Origin: Sycobia sp. Sy_11
Lineage: Eukaryota; Arthropoda; Insecta; Hymenoptera; Epichrysomallidae
DNA length: 64,000 nucleotides
NCBI GenBank assembly: GCA_018907035.1
Contig: JACCIC010000004.1
Span: 3,156,001 to 3,220,000 of the forward strand
Direction: 5' to 3'
In this document: one piece after another, positions 13,126 to 25,220 of the stretch
How positions within the stretch are numbered: the first letter of the stretch is position 1
How the letters are laid out: every line of letters begins with the position of its first letter
Made by a program: the position numbers and the translations under genes
Notes under the pieces: generated by a model
What the model was told of the DNA's origin: nothing
Seen by the model: the letters and a program-made list of their open reading frames with translations, nothing else
Database searches by the model: none

Positions 13126-14319
13126 TACGAGAGTGGTCCCAGAACTATCTGGCCCAACAAATAAAACTCAAAATTTTGGAAAAAATATATTTATTTTTCA
13201 ACATAATCTCCTTTCAGCTCTATACACTTTTCCCAGTGATGTTCAATAAGTCCAATACCCTTTTTATCATAAGAATTGTCAAGCTCCTCATAATAGCCAA
13301 TAAATCATCAAATCTTTGACGAACGATCCATTTTTTTAAGCCTGGTAACTGAAAATAGTGCGGGGGAGCTAAATCTGGCGAATAGTGTGCATGAGGTAGC
13401 AATTCAAACTTTAATTCATTAATTTTGGCGATTGCAATAACGGATGTGTGAGCTGATGCATTGTCTTGATGGAACAACACTTTCTTCTTAGCCAAATGCG
13501 TCCGTTTTCGCTTGATTTTTTTCGCTCAAGCGTTGCAATAAGTTCAAATATTCACCATTGATAGTTTTTCCTTTTTCAAGATAGTCAATAAAAATTATCC
13601 CACACACATCCCAAAAACCCGATGCCATAACCTTGCCTGTAGATGGAACGGTCTTTGCTTTCTTTGGAACCGGTTCTCCTTTTTGAGTCCATTGTTTTCA
13701 TTGTTCTTTTGTTTCGGATGTAAAATGGTGGACCCATGTTTCATGCATGGGTATGAAACGGTGCAAAAATGTGGTTTGATTTTTACGAAACATTGCCAAA
13801 CACTCAAGTGAAACATCTTCACGACGCTGTTTTTGTTCCATTGCGAGCATACACCGCATCGATCTTGCGCAAAGCTTTGTCATCTCTAAATTTTTAGTTA
13901 ATATGCGATGTACCGCACTTTCAATCGACGATCATCCAGTACCGTTTTGTCGATTTTCTTCAACATTTCTGGAGTCGTCACGTACAGCCTCGTTTAAACG
14001 CTGCTACCCAAGATTTTACTATTGCAAAAGAAGGAGCAGTCTCATCCAGAGTAGAGTCTAGTTTAGCTTTTATATTGGTTGGGCTGAGGCCTTTTAAATA
14101 AAAGTATTGTATCGCATAACGATGACTAATTCTTTCCATGTTTACAAATTCACTGAAAACGTTCACTATTGATGGCTGTCAAACAAATACTAAACATCAT
14201 GGCGTCTTTAAACTTGAGACATATGCTTTATAGATCGTGTACTCTCTAATACAGTGGTATTTTTCAGCAACTACCGCCACCTTTAGGTCAGGCCAGGTAC
14301 TTCTGGGACCACCCTTGTA
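13126..14319 (-). mobile_element. Mariner element with TIRs, inactive transposase
   Basis: Inverted ends match closely (left TACGAGAGTGGTCCCAGAAC, right, read on the minus strand, TACAAGGGTGGTCCCAGAAG), flanked by TA; length about 1.2 kb. The minus-strand transposase is split over frames at 14166-13978 (MERISHRYAIQYFYLKGLSP), 13883-13595 and 13495-13220. The second-Asp block FHQDNASAHTS is present. In the third block the sequence reads SPDLAPPHYF where the family has SPDLAPSDF, so the third catalytic Asp is replaced by His. This copy is therefore dead even apart from the frameshifts. It belongs to the same broad group as the 47.4 kb copy, whose transposase also begins MEK/MER and ends near a GDYVEK motif. 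Confidence 0.85.
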
Positions 14320-16440
14320 TAAGTTCTATTTTTGATATGCCTACTAAAGATTAATTGCTTCCAAAAGTAAAATAATAATAAAGTTTATATCTAAGATTGA
14401 GTTTTAAACAAATTAGATCGTGAATCAAGTTACTGGAAGTTCTTATGAAACTAGTTTTAAATTTTATATAAATCAAAATGTGTTCTTTCATGAACTTATT
14501 AAATCTCAGATTTAATTTTAGGAAAAAAATTTTAAAATCAATGCTTGACATTTATGATCAATATATTTATGTAAGACATTTTGTTTTTCTATAATTATTT
14601 CTTTCATAATTTTATATAAATATTGGAGATCTTAACAAAAAAGTGGACATTAAAACTACATGTTTGAAAATATTCAATTGATATTCTCTGTATGGAAAAA
14701 TACTAGTAATAAATACTAGTAATCAGAAAGGTAATAATTGTCCCTGTTAGAAATATTTTTCTTTGAGGATAAATATTATAGGTATCCAAAATAAAAATAC
14801 TATTTAAATGAATAACAAAAAAACGACGCCTCATGACGTTGAAAAATTTATTAAATTTAATTCTCTGTATTATTTAAGTACAGTTCAAAGAAGTAAGAAA
14901 TTTTTTTATTGCATCAATTCTTTGAATCATATTGTAACTTCATTAAATAGTTACAATTCTATCAATAGAATTGTTTCTACCATACATATTACGAAACGAA
15001 TAAAAATAAATTCAATCAATATAAATATCTGAAATCTCTATTCTAATTTAGTTTTCTTCATATGTTTTAGGGAAATAGATATGGAAGCTAGATAAGTTCC
15101 TGGAAAATGAAAACTGTATTTTGCAAGGAATTGTTCTATTTCTGAATTTAAGAAGATCTAAGTAAATCATTTGAAGCGATTGTGTAAAGTTAAGACAGTT
15201 TCACCTTAGAATTGTTGGTAAACAATAAACATTTACCACGAATAGCTGTCGTAGCGCAAAATTATCGGCATATAGCCAGGTAAAATAGCACGGAAAAATA
15301 ACTTGATGAGACGAAAAATAATACTTGACAAATTCAAGTTGAAAGCAGAATATGTAGAAGAGGATCACTTCTTACACCAAAATATAAAGATGTCACTTAT
15401 ATCTCCGATAAACGAAAATGTTATTTTTTGTTAACTAAGTTATTTTATTGTAATAAAATATAATCTATAAAAGTACGAATACATTTTATTTCTTCTTTAT
15501 ATCATCACGTTTTGGCAAGAACTTTCATGGGCCGTTCGAAGCTCTGTATTAGAGTAAGTGTCGGCCGCTCCATCTCACTCTCGCCTACGGTTTCATGTAC
15601 AATAGCGGACACTGTTATCACCGTCTCTTTCGCTTCACATTATATAATTTATTATGATAAAATAAAAATACCTAAGTCGTATAATCGATTTTCAAATAGG
15701 CACCCGCCGCTTTTACAAACATTATTTAAAGGCTGGAATATACACGAATAATATTGTTTAAAAATGCATCTTATCATATGATAAAGAGAACAATACCTTC
15801 ATGTAAAGTTTAAAGAAAAAACTTTGAAAATTTTAGACTTTTATGTGTTCAAGAGGTTACAAAAACATTTAAAAATTTGATTTCGAGAAATATCAATTTC
15901 TAAGATAGCTAACAAAGGAAGCACTGCATCCGAACATTTTTCTTTAAAATGATTATGCAAATTTTTTCTTATTTTTGACAAATTAAAAATTTTTCAAAAT
16001 TAGTGAATACTATACTTAGCAAGATTTTTTTTCGAATTATATACTAATACTGAGACAAAAATGACTATGATATATCAGTTTCCCTGAAAACTCTTGTTAC
16101 GATCATTGTCGATTATCTATCAGGCTGTGCCCATTTAGGAAATAATTAATTTCGTAATAATGAACCATTTGCTGACTATTTGTTATAGTGGAACTATTAT
16201 ACTAATTTAAAATATCCTAAAACAAGGACAGTTCTTTCCCACGAAAAAGATGTAGAATATCCACTGATCGAGTAAATAGTAGCATGTTCAACTCAGCACA
16301 CTGCTATATAATTACTTATTATATCAGCTGCCGATTCCAATGAATAATGATATAAACGCTCTCATGTTTTTCCTAATAATAATAAGATTTATGATCAGGT
16401 AATCCATGTCCTGTACTGTATATCTACCATTAAGTAGTTT
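14320..16440. other. AT-rich stretch, nothing assigned
   Basis: Several short open frames occur but none has protein-like composition or splice context. A slightly GC-richer patch at 15510-15640 was inspected and could not be identified. Confidence 0.35.
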
Positions 16441-16621
16441 CAGAACTCATACAAATTTTCTCTATATTAACCCATTAGTGCCGATGCGGACATTTTTGGA
16501 CACTCGACATTTCTAGGCTGCTCTAGAAAACGATATCAAAACATGTTTCTATAGGTATATCAGTTTCTGGAGTTAGGTTGACCCTACGCCTCTTTGGAAA
16601 AGAGCATCAATAGTTTTACGG

Positions 16622-16838
16622 GTTTTTTTTTTTTTTTTTTGTTATTGAACGTCGCTCTATTTATGCTTCCAAATATTGGTGCTAATCAGCGGCGGAGGTC
16701 TACGATGTGTTTGTAAACAAAGCACATGTAAATTATTACAGCGGTGCTTGTGTCAATTGGCCGAAACCGCGATTTGAACTCGGATCACCAAGTTACTAGT
16801 CCTTTGCTCTAGCGATCGAGCCATCGTAGACCTCTTTA
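16622..16838 (-). mobile_element. tRNA-derived SINE, full-length-looking copy with poly-A tail
   Basis: On the minus strand the element starts near 16838 with a tRNA-like head. Its A box is TGGCTCGATCGCTAGAG and its B box is GAGTTCAAATC, correctly spaced for an internal RNA polymerase III promoter. A unique body of about 120 bases follows, ending in AGAGCGACGTTCAATAAC and then a run of about 19 A residues (the T run at 16622-16640 on the plus strand). Two further copies occur at 17384-17504 and 50295-50490. A 13-base segment at 16822-16834 is the exact reverse complement of 16695-16707, so the RNA could close a stem around the head. The element encodes no protein and would depend on a LINE for mobilisation. 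Confidence 0.8.
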
Positions 16839-16984
16839 CAGGGATTATTTTTACCTTTGAATATTCTAAATATTTGTAGACTGTATTTATTACTGCAAAC
16901 ACAATAATCTGTATGTATATAACTGTAAAAATTATTTCTTATCAATATTTTGATGCTACCTACTCGAAAAAACTATGTAAATTT

Positions 16985-17200
16985 TTTACAGGGGTGAAAA
17001 ATAAGGGTTGAGGGTGAAATTGTCATATATCGGAAAAATAATATTTTTTCGCAGTCAAACCATGGAGTTTTAGATACAATGGGGTTTTTGAGGGTGCTGA
17101 ATTCATTTCTGAGATCAGGTTTCGTATTCCACCCTTCTTTAAGGGATTACAAATAAGGGTTAAGGGTAAAATTTCGTAAAATATTGAAAAAATCCATTTC
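16985..17200. repeat. Two diverged copies of a GGGTGAAAATAAGGGTT-type module
   Basis: A block near 16990 (GGGGTGAAAAATAAGGGTTG followed by AGGGTGAAAT and a GGAAAAATA end) recurs diverged near 17145 (ATTACAAATAAGGGTTAAGG followed by GGTAAAATTTCG). The origin is unknown; it is probably part of a dispersed repeat. Confidence 0.45.
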
Positions 17201-17383
17201 TTAGGGTGTGAATATCATGGTTTTCCTAAAAAAAGTGGAAGCTCAAATTTTAAAGTACTAATGGTTACAATTAAATTACCTTCTAAAATATTTGCATTCT
17301 CAAAATCGAAAAAATACAACAAATCTTCATAATCTCTTTTAGATATAATAAACTATTTGAATTTTATTTTCTTTTTTGTATGT

Positions 17384-17504
17384 TATTTAATGTCACTATA
17401 TTTATGCTTCCAAATACCGGCGCTAATCAGAGACGGAGGTATACGATGTGTTTGTAAACAAAGCACATGTCAATTATTACAGCGGTGCTTGTATCAATCA
17501 TGAA
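17384..17504 (-). mobile_element. 5'-truncated copy of the same SINE
   Basis: This matches the body of the SINE at 16.6 kb (AAGCACCGCTGTAATAATT, TTTGTTTACAAACACATCG, AAATAxAGxGACxTT) in the same minus orientation, but the tRNA head is absent. Truncation at the 5' end is typical of target-primed reverse transcription. Confidence 0.8.
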
Positions 17505-18540
17505 TTTTATAAATTATACAGATTTTCTTATATTCTTTTATCAGATATTAGATAACTACCCGTTTATCGAATATAATGTTTATCAGAATTCTAACAATTA
17601 ACTTTGTAAACTACTCACTTTTTCCAAATTTCTCATATCTACGGTTTCAATTGTTAAATAAATTATTTAAGTCATTATTATCTTTTAAGAAATTTTAAAT
17701 TTTATTTTGTTTTATATTACTTTTGAAATTCTCCAATCAACCTTACGTACGGTAAATTAAAGAATATATTCTTTATAATTTAATCTTTCAAAAAAATTTT
17801 AACACTGTTATAAGAGTCGTTCATTCTCTTTATAAATTGAAAATTGGTTCTTTTTCTCTAAAATGTTTATGTCATAATTTGATCATTCTTCCAATGACCC
17901 CCTTTATCTTACATATTGTCTTTCCGAATAGATGGTGGGTGTTAAAATTTAATAAGCTACCAGATCACTAAGGTGTTCTGTATCAATCTTTTCAACAAAT
18001 TCTGTATCAAAGTTTACTCTGTTATTACTCAATCCAATAATATTAATATCTAAAAAACTTATATTAACGTGTAACATATAACGTGTAAAAACAGAAACAT
18101 AATTTATTTTCACAAATTAGGTTAATATGATTTGGCATACAAACATTTTATAAGAGAAGACTGGGAGAGAAAGAGAGATTTATCCACATAAGAAAAAATG
18201 AAATGTGCAAAAGATATCCAAGGTTTAGGGAATGTCAGGTTAACCTAAAAAACAAAAACGATAATACTAACTTAAATCGCACCTGCCTTAAGATATTAAT
18301 CCCAAAGTTGGATATAACCGTTCAAATGAGCTAGCATGGTATTAATAGTTTAAGCTGATTCACGCGAATTGATATTCGACATATTTCAAGATGCCACCTA
18401 CTGGCTGCTGGTGAAACTGACTGCTGAGACCGTTAACTACGCTCTTAATTTATTAACGAAAGTAAAATCATTTTAAATAACAAACAAAAAAGTTTGTTTT
18501 TCTCACACAAACAAAAATATGCTTTGCTTTTATAAGTTAG
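17505..18540. other. AT-rich stretch, nothing assigned
   Basis: No coding, RNA or repeat signal was recognised. Confidence 0.35.
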
Positions 18541-18592
18541 TATAGTATAATATAATATAATATAATATAATATAATATAATATAATACAATA

Positions 18593-18637
<45 letters not shown>
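18541..18637. repeat. TATAA/TA microsatellite
   Basis: A run of about ten TATAA pentamers, then about 18 TA units, directly abutting the GC-rich block that begins TGTAACGG. Confidence 0.95.
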
Positions 18638-18640
<3 letters not shown>

Positions 18641-19571
18641 AACGGTGCGCGTGTCCGCCTCGAGCACGAGGACGGCGGTCACGGCCGTTGTAAATATGTG
18701 TGCCCGGCTGGGCTTAGCCCCGAATTATCTCGGCGAGGGAGAGGGGCGGTTCGCGATGGACGAAGAATCGCATGCGGGATTGAAGGCTAACGAAATAAGA
18801 AAGCGAAAGAATTAAAATCAATGTAGATTTAATATCGAGTGACTTTACAACAACATATGCGCGAAGGCGCGAGGCGCGCAGGCCGAGGGTCGCCGAGGCG
18901 ACGGTGCGCGACGAGTTAATGAAGAGAGAGAGAGAAAGAAAGAGAAGAACGGGCTGCCACTTACAGTAAGGTGTAGACGCGTCCGTGGAATCCGCTGGCA
19001 GCACTTCCTCGTTCAACCACGCCTTGGTTCGCCGGAAGAGGCGGCTACTGCTCGTCAACCGACGAGAGAGCATAGGGACGTGGGAAAGCGAGCTTATACG
19101 GCGCTTGCGTTCCCCGTCACAATATATATATTGTGACCGACCAACTGGCCGGTCCGCGGTTGCAAAACCGAGCGTTCGCGCGTTACGACCAAAATACGCG
19201 AGGCACGAGCCGCGAGAGTGCGCGACATTCGCCCGCGAAGAAGGAAGCGCAGAGAAAGGAAGTTCACCTTCTCCTTCTTCCCCGAGCCGTCGAGGAGATC
19301 TGACGTATCGAGCCGAGTTGTCATCTGAACTATCGAACTCTTCTCCGATTCTGTTGCCACCAGCATTCCGACCATTTCCACGCGCCAGCCGTGCATACGT
19401 CGACGACGACCTCAACAGCAACACCTGATCCACGACCGTCTCTGCGGTCGTCCCGAACCAGCATCGCCCCTGGGCCTGAAGGCTCAGCGAGAAAATGAGA
19501 AGGAAGGAAGGAGGGAAGATAGCCCCGCACAGAAGAGAGAAGGAGAGAGAGAGAGAGAGAGACATGCAACA
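18638..19571. mobile_element. GC-rich block, possible solo LTR
   Basis: Composition changes abruptly from (TA)n to GC- and CpG-rich DNA at TGTAACGGTGCGCG (18638) and back near ATGCAACA (19571). The start with TG, an end with CA or ACA, a length of about 0.93 kb and the absence of coding suggest a solo LTR. No target duplication was found and the right boundary is approximate. Inside are a purine-rich GAGA tract (18920-18955), a perfect 22-base palindrome at 19116-19137 and a terminal GA run (19535-19561). The long minus-strand frame across it reflects GC-rich composition and has no protein-like features. A CpG-rich host promoter is an alternative. Confidence 0.4.
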
Positions 19572-20429
19572 AATGTTGCCATCATTTTGTTATTTGTTTT
19601 TTTTTTTTTGTTAAATTTGCAGTAAAGATATCCTATCACTTAATCCTGACCGTATAGAATACGTACTCAAAATTTGAAGGCGATCGAAATATTAACTTAC
19701 ATTCAGGAAAAACATGATTTTCTTAAACCAAGAGAATAAATTTTCTTAAGAACAAAAATTCAGTCAAGTAAATATTTATTTAATTATAATGTTCTAATTA
19801 CTTAAATTTAGCTCATCATAATCTAAAAATAAGCATTTTCATTTTCTAGAAAACATTTCTTTTAAACAAGCTGATCAAAATTAAAATGCAAAACCTGAAT
19901 TTCTTAAATTTAGTAATCATATACCTGAACACAATACTTTTGATTCTCTAAAAAAGGCTTTACAGAATCAAACTAATATTTTCTAGAAATTAGTATTTAA
20001 TTGTTTTTATACAGTATATATAGAACAGAGTTACACAATACATATATAAATAAATATGTTCTTAATCTAAGAAAACAAAATTTCGAATCAGAAGGTTATT
20101 ATATTAAAACAAAAAAGTAATGCATTGAATTCAGAAAATCTAATAGCTGAAATTGCAAATAATTTAAATACTTAAATTATAGATTGATCAAATCTGTGGT
20201 CAAAGATTTTTTTGATGCTATCAAAAGAACAATATTATCGAATTAATTAAATAAACATTTTCTTAGTTTAAGAAATAGATTTTTCGAAATAATTCATTAA
20301 AATTATATACTGTTAAAAATCTAATATAAACTAAATATTACTTGAATCAAGAAATTTATGCGATTTTCTGTACTAAGTTAATAGTTTCTTTAACCAAGTA
20401 ATCGCATAAACTTTAACCAAGTAAGTAGT

Positions 20430-21073
20430 TACTAAAATAAAGCTTATATTTTCTCAACAGCAGAACACAAATCTTGGAAATTAAATGAATATTTTCTTAT
20501 CTAAAGAAAATATTATCTGGAACTAATGATTTCAAATTTAAAATCAGGAACATAAATTCTTGGATTAATTAAATATCTCCTAGATTTTTGTCAAGATTTT
20601 CTAGAAAATGGGTGAAAATATTTTCTTGAACCAATAACTGAAAATTTTGGAATCAAAAAATTTAGATATTTGATTCAAGCCGCCAAATTAAGTGAATATA
20701 TACTTGGATTAAAAATTTCAATACTTCACTCAAGAAATTTAATTTAAAATGAAGAACTCGATTCTTATCTTTAAAAAAATAATTACTTGAAATACGTTTT
20801 TATTTTTTAGAAACATGAATATTCAAGTATGCTAAATGTTTAAAAGTAGTTCATTGATTCAAAGCATTATTTTCTTGACTTTAAAAATCAAAAGTTTAAA
20901 CTAAGTGAATAATTTCTTAAATTCTTTTACAATTTATACGTTAATTTACTTTTATAACATTTATTTCAAAACTTCGACCTAACCGGGATTCTATTCGCAG
21001 ACCTTTGGATTCACAAGCTAACATCTTATTAATTACGCTATCGCAGTACGCTGTAGGCAATTATACAAATCTT
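20430..21073 (+). repeat. Left arm (outer part) of a giant inverted repeat
   Basis: This segment is matched in reverse complement by about 29270-29925, by eye over its whole length with scattered differences and small indels. Shared landmarks include the tRNA-like end (GCAGTACGCTGT), the CGACCTAACCGGGATTC block, GAAATACGTTTTTATTTTTTAGAAACATG versus its diverged partner, TCTAGAAAATCTTGACAAAAATC and CAACAGCAGAACACAAAT. The arm continues at 26358 after an inserted LINE. The repeat is AT-rich and non-coding, with many TTCAAGAAA / TTTCTTGAA-like words. Confidence 0.75.
20985..21058 (-). repeat. tRNA-like sequence (copy A)
   Basis: On the minus strand a segment of about 74 bases has a tRNA-like arrangement: GCGATAGCGTAATTAATAAG (A-box-like), GTTAGCTTGTGAATCC (anticodon-arm-like) and GAATAGAATCCCGG (B-box-like, where a tRNA has GGTTCGAATCC). 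The stems are incomplete and no anticodon can be assigned. It is a tRNA-derived repeat, not a functional tRNA gene. Copies lie at 29274 and 62193. Confidence 0.5.
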
Positions 21074-21235
21074 TTTTTTTTTTAGATTTTAAGGCACATC
21101 AACTTCAAGTTATTAATGCCTACTTGTACATAATTCTTTCATATATTACAAATATTTACACACATTTATAAAATAAATACTTGAATACATTTCTAGATAC
21201 TATTTTGCACTTTTTCCTTTCCTCTCTTTTGGAGT

Positions 21236-24200
21236 CTAGATATGATCAAAAATGTGAACTTCTTTGAGTAAGGCCAGTATTCTCTTCATGTATTTTCCAT
21301 CGTTGAGTAGTTCCTTGAGGTTCGCTGGTAGATTGTATTGTTTCCTTTGAGTTTTGTATTTATTGCATTTAATAAGCAAGTGTTCAACTGTCAAGGCTTC
21401 GTCATAGGTATCACAATGATTGGGTTTGCGTTTGGTAATAAGGTGACAATGAGTTAAATTTGTGTGCCCTATTCGTAGCCTGGTAAGAATTACTTGACTT
21501 TTTCTATCCAATTTATGCAACTGGTTTGGTTGAAAGAAGTTTTCTTTTATTTTGTGTAGTTGAAGAGGGTAGTTTTTCCACTCGTCGTTCCACGCTTTAT
21601 TTGCAGCTTTTATTATATGGTTTTTGATTTCTTTATGGTAAGTGCGAAGAGTTGCAGGGGATTTTAGTTGACTTGCCTTTTTTGCTGCCTTCTCTGCTTC
21701 GTCATGTTCTTTTAATCCGGAATGGCGGGGTAACCATATGAGTTTGGTGTCAATATTTTTTTTTATTAAGACTATAGTTTTAATAATTTCTTTTATAATC
21801 GGATTATCGTGGTTGATATTTTTTAATGCCTCCAGAACGCTTTTCAAATCTGTAAAGATAATAGCTTTTTTATATTGCTATTCTGGATATGATTTACTGT
21901 TTTTAGTATAGCGAAGGCTTCTGACAAAAATATAGAGAAGTGTTGTGGTAGTTTGAACATTAACTTCTTATCTGGTGTAACCACGGCACACCCAATGTTA
22001 TTATTAATTTTGGATGTGTTAATGAACATTAGTTTGTAGTCTACAAGTTTTTTTTATAGCTTCCTTGAATATGTTTTTGGTTGGAGCATTATTAGAGTTT
22101 AGTGTATTGTTTGTGAAGAGATCTTCAATTATTTCTGGTGTCCGTAGTTGCCATGGCGGGAGCAAGTATTGTCCTTTAGGAATGACGGGTTTGAGTAGTT
22201 TCTTTATGTTTTCCATATAAGGTAGTATTCTTAGATAAAATGGCTTTGGAAACGTTTCTTTTTTTTATACATTTTTTTAAAGTTCTCATTATAGATATAT
22301 TTATGGACCGGAGTTTTTGTAGTTGAGGATATAGCTAAGGCATATGATATACTTAATTGCATTCTTCTTCTATCTAAGGGTAATAGATTTGCTTCGCTTA
22401 AGATTGCTCTCGTAGGGCTGGTACAGAATGCTCCTAAAGCGATTTTAGCTGCAATGTTTTGAATTGAGTCTAATTTTTGCAGAATGTTTTTACTTGCAGA
22501 ATTGTAGATTATAGATCCATAATCTATTTTAGATCTTATAAGTCATTTATAGGTATTTATTAGTATAGAATACTCTGCACCCCAATTTTTTGAAGCTAAG
22601 GTTTTTAGTATATTAAGTTTTGTGTTACAGTTTTCTTTTATTTCTTTTATATGTTGTATCCACTTTAGCTTTGAGTCAAAGGTCATGCCCAAGATTTTTA
22701 CAGTATCAGACATTTTTATGTATGTATTACCTAGTGATAGTTTTATTTTGTCGGTATTTATTCCTTGTCTAGAGAAAATTTTTCCTGTAGATTTGCTTTT
22801 TGAGAATTTAAAGCCAGAAATGCTAGAGAATTACTGAAGTTTGTCTAGTGAACTTTGCAGCAAGATTTCAGTAGTTGTTAGGCTTTTTCCAGATAGAAAG
22901 ATTGTGAAATCGTTGGCGAATAGCGTACTTTTTATTGGTGTTTTAATATTTTTTATCATGTCGTTAATAGCTATAATGAATAGTGTCTTATAACGGAGTG
23001 GCTTATAACGGAGCCTTGAGGTACGCCGTTTTGAATTTCGTATTTTTCTGATAGTACGCCATTTGTTCTAACTCTGATCACACGGTTTTTTAGGAAATTT
23101 ATTATATAGTTAATCATATGACCTCCAATACCATAGTTGTTGAGTATATTTATGACTCTATGTTTCCAGATCATATCATATGCTTTTTCTATATCTAAAC
23201 ATACTACCACGAGGTGTTGATGGTTTATAAATGCTTGACAAATATTTGTTTCGAGAGTTAGCAAACTATCGTAGGTAGTATTATACTGTCTAAAACCGTG
23301 TTGGTTTTCAGCAATATAATCATTTTCCTCTAAGTACCATCTGAGTCGTTTATTGATTATTTTCTCCAGAAGCTTACAGAGACAGCTTGTAAGTGCTATA
23401 GGCCTGTAACTAGTAGAACTGGTTTTGTCTTTTTTTGGTTTTAGTAGTGGAATTACTATCGCTTCTCGCCATTGAGATAGAAAGCTATTTTTTTCCCAAA
23501 TTATTTTTTAAGAATACATTTGGTATATCATCAGGTCCACGGCTCGAATTTTTACACGATTTGAGGGTGAATAGCAGTTCATCATAGAGTATTTCCTGAT
23601 TTAATAGTACGGCATCATTGTTTTCCTGTTTTTGAGTTACCATTGGTTCTTTGGATTCTATTTAATTTTTTTATACTAGAAAATTTGGTTCAAAATTGAT
23701 GTCGGATGAATTTTTTGCAAATGCGGATGCTAGACTGTTTGCTATTTCTTCAGCATTTGAGGTTGGATTGTTATCAGTTTTTATGATTGTTGTGATTTGA
23801 TTACAATATTTTTTTCCGTTGAATAGTTTCAATTTTTTCCATACTATTTCTGGTGGAGTGTTGTTTGTTAAGCTGAAGACAAATTTATTCCAAGATTCTC
23901 GCTTGCTTTGCTTTAATATTTTCCTTGCCGCTGCTCTTTTCATTTTAAATTCGATCTTATTATCTTCTGTAGGGTACTTCTTGTATTTGTTAAATGCAGT
24001 TTTCGATTCTTTAATAGATTTTTCACAATCGTTATTCACCATGGAATGTATTTGCTTTCTATTTTGCTAGTAGTCTTAGGGATAGATCTCTCAGCTGTTT
24101 CTATGAGAAGCATTCTTAGTCTTGTTATCAATATATCTACCTCGTCTGCTTTTGCGTTTTCAGGGTTTTTCAGGTGGTGAATATTGTTTTCTATGTATGA

Positions 24201-24951
24201 TTTATATTTTTTCCAATTTTCTTTTTTATATTTCCATCTAGTGTTTATTATTCGTGATTCTTCAAGTTTTTTTTCGAAAGTTATAAGAATGGGGAAGTGA
24301 TCACTGCCATATAAATCTGTATTTTCAGTCCATAGAAATTTATCACCGATTTCAGGATGACACAGGGAGAGGTCTATAGCGCTAAATGTGCCATTGGAAC
24401 TATTAAAATGTGTTTTCTCTTTATTATTTAGTAGTATAAGTTCGCTTTCTATGATCATTTTTTTATTGACTTTCCTCTTAGGTTGCTTTTATTTGATCCC
24501 CATAAATTGTTGTGGCAATTGAAATCTCCCATTATGATGTACGGTTTGGGTAATTGTGAGAGTATATCGGTTAGTTCGCTTTTGTCTAACTTGTAACTGT
24601 TCGGAATGTAGAGACTGCATAGGCAGATTTTTTGTGAGTTAATGCTTGCAACTATTGCAACCACTTCAATTTTGGTATTTATTTTAAGTTCTTCGTAATG
24701 GAGGTTGATTGTACATAAATTGCTACGCCTCCACTGGAATGTGTACAATGCATGCGGTTTTTGAAGATTGTATCATATCCTTTTATCTTGATGAACGAGT
24801 GATTTTTAAAATTGGTTTCTTGTAATGCTAATATAAGTGGGTTTTCGTCGTTTATTAATTTTTGTAACATTTCTAAGTGTGCTGATAGACCATTTAAATT
24901 CCATTGAATTATTTTCTGCTCCATTTTATTGCTCGACGTAAGAAGATTCAT
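21236..24951 (-). pseudogene. LINE ORF2: endonuclease, reverse transcriptase, RNase H (broken)
   Basis: Read from 24951 downward over several frames. The endonuclease (about 24951-24300) shows IIQWNLNG, LALQETNF, IMGDFNCHN and GSDHFPI, with the catalytic residues retained. The reverse transcriptase (about 23500-22400) shows motif A VCLDIEKAYD and motif B NGVPQGSVIS. Motif C reads LFANDF where FADD or YADD is expected, so one metal-binding Asp has become Asn. A 15-base local duplication (CTTATAACGGAG repeated at 22988-23012) breaks the frame just after motif B. RNase H (about 22000-21650) shows LSEAFAI and LIWLPRHSGLKEHDEAEKAA. The end (about 21480-21240) carries CDTYDEALTVEHLLIKC, typical of I-like and Jockey-like C-termini. 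The natural enzyme nicks target DNA and copies the element RNA in place. Confidence 0.88.
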
Positions 24952-25220
24952 CGTTTGAGGACTCGATCTCTTGGTTCCCTATATGTTTGTTCAGTTTTTT
25001 TATCAGCCTAGTAAATCTACTTTTTATATTTCTATTTAATACGTACGGGTAGAGGTTCTTTAAGTATGTGATTATATCGTTAATGTTATTGGCATATTGT
25101 AGCGCGATTACGTGAGGTTCCTGGTTCCATGTGTATTTTCGAGTAAGCTTTTCAATTGTTGCATGTTTAAGAGTTGGTTTTGATTATTTAAAATTTCATT
25201 TATGGGTTCAAGTAATTCAT

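Noticed and set aside
15512..15751. 79-codon frame
   Set aside because: No domain or splice context; composition as surrounding DNA.
16461..16560. piggyBac-like end (TTAA followed by CCCATTAGTGCCGATGCGG)
   Set aside because: No matching opposite end or transposase was found; a TTAA followed by C-rich sequence alone is weak.
18714..19565. 283-codon minus-strand open frame over the GC-rich island
   Set aside because: Begins in a CT-rich run giving Ser-Leu repeats, has overlapping open frames on both strands and no domain; explained by GC-rich composition.
20985..21058. Functional tRNA gene
   Set aside because: Acceptor and anticodon stems cannot be completed and the B box is altered; the element recurs as a repeat.
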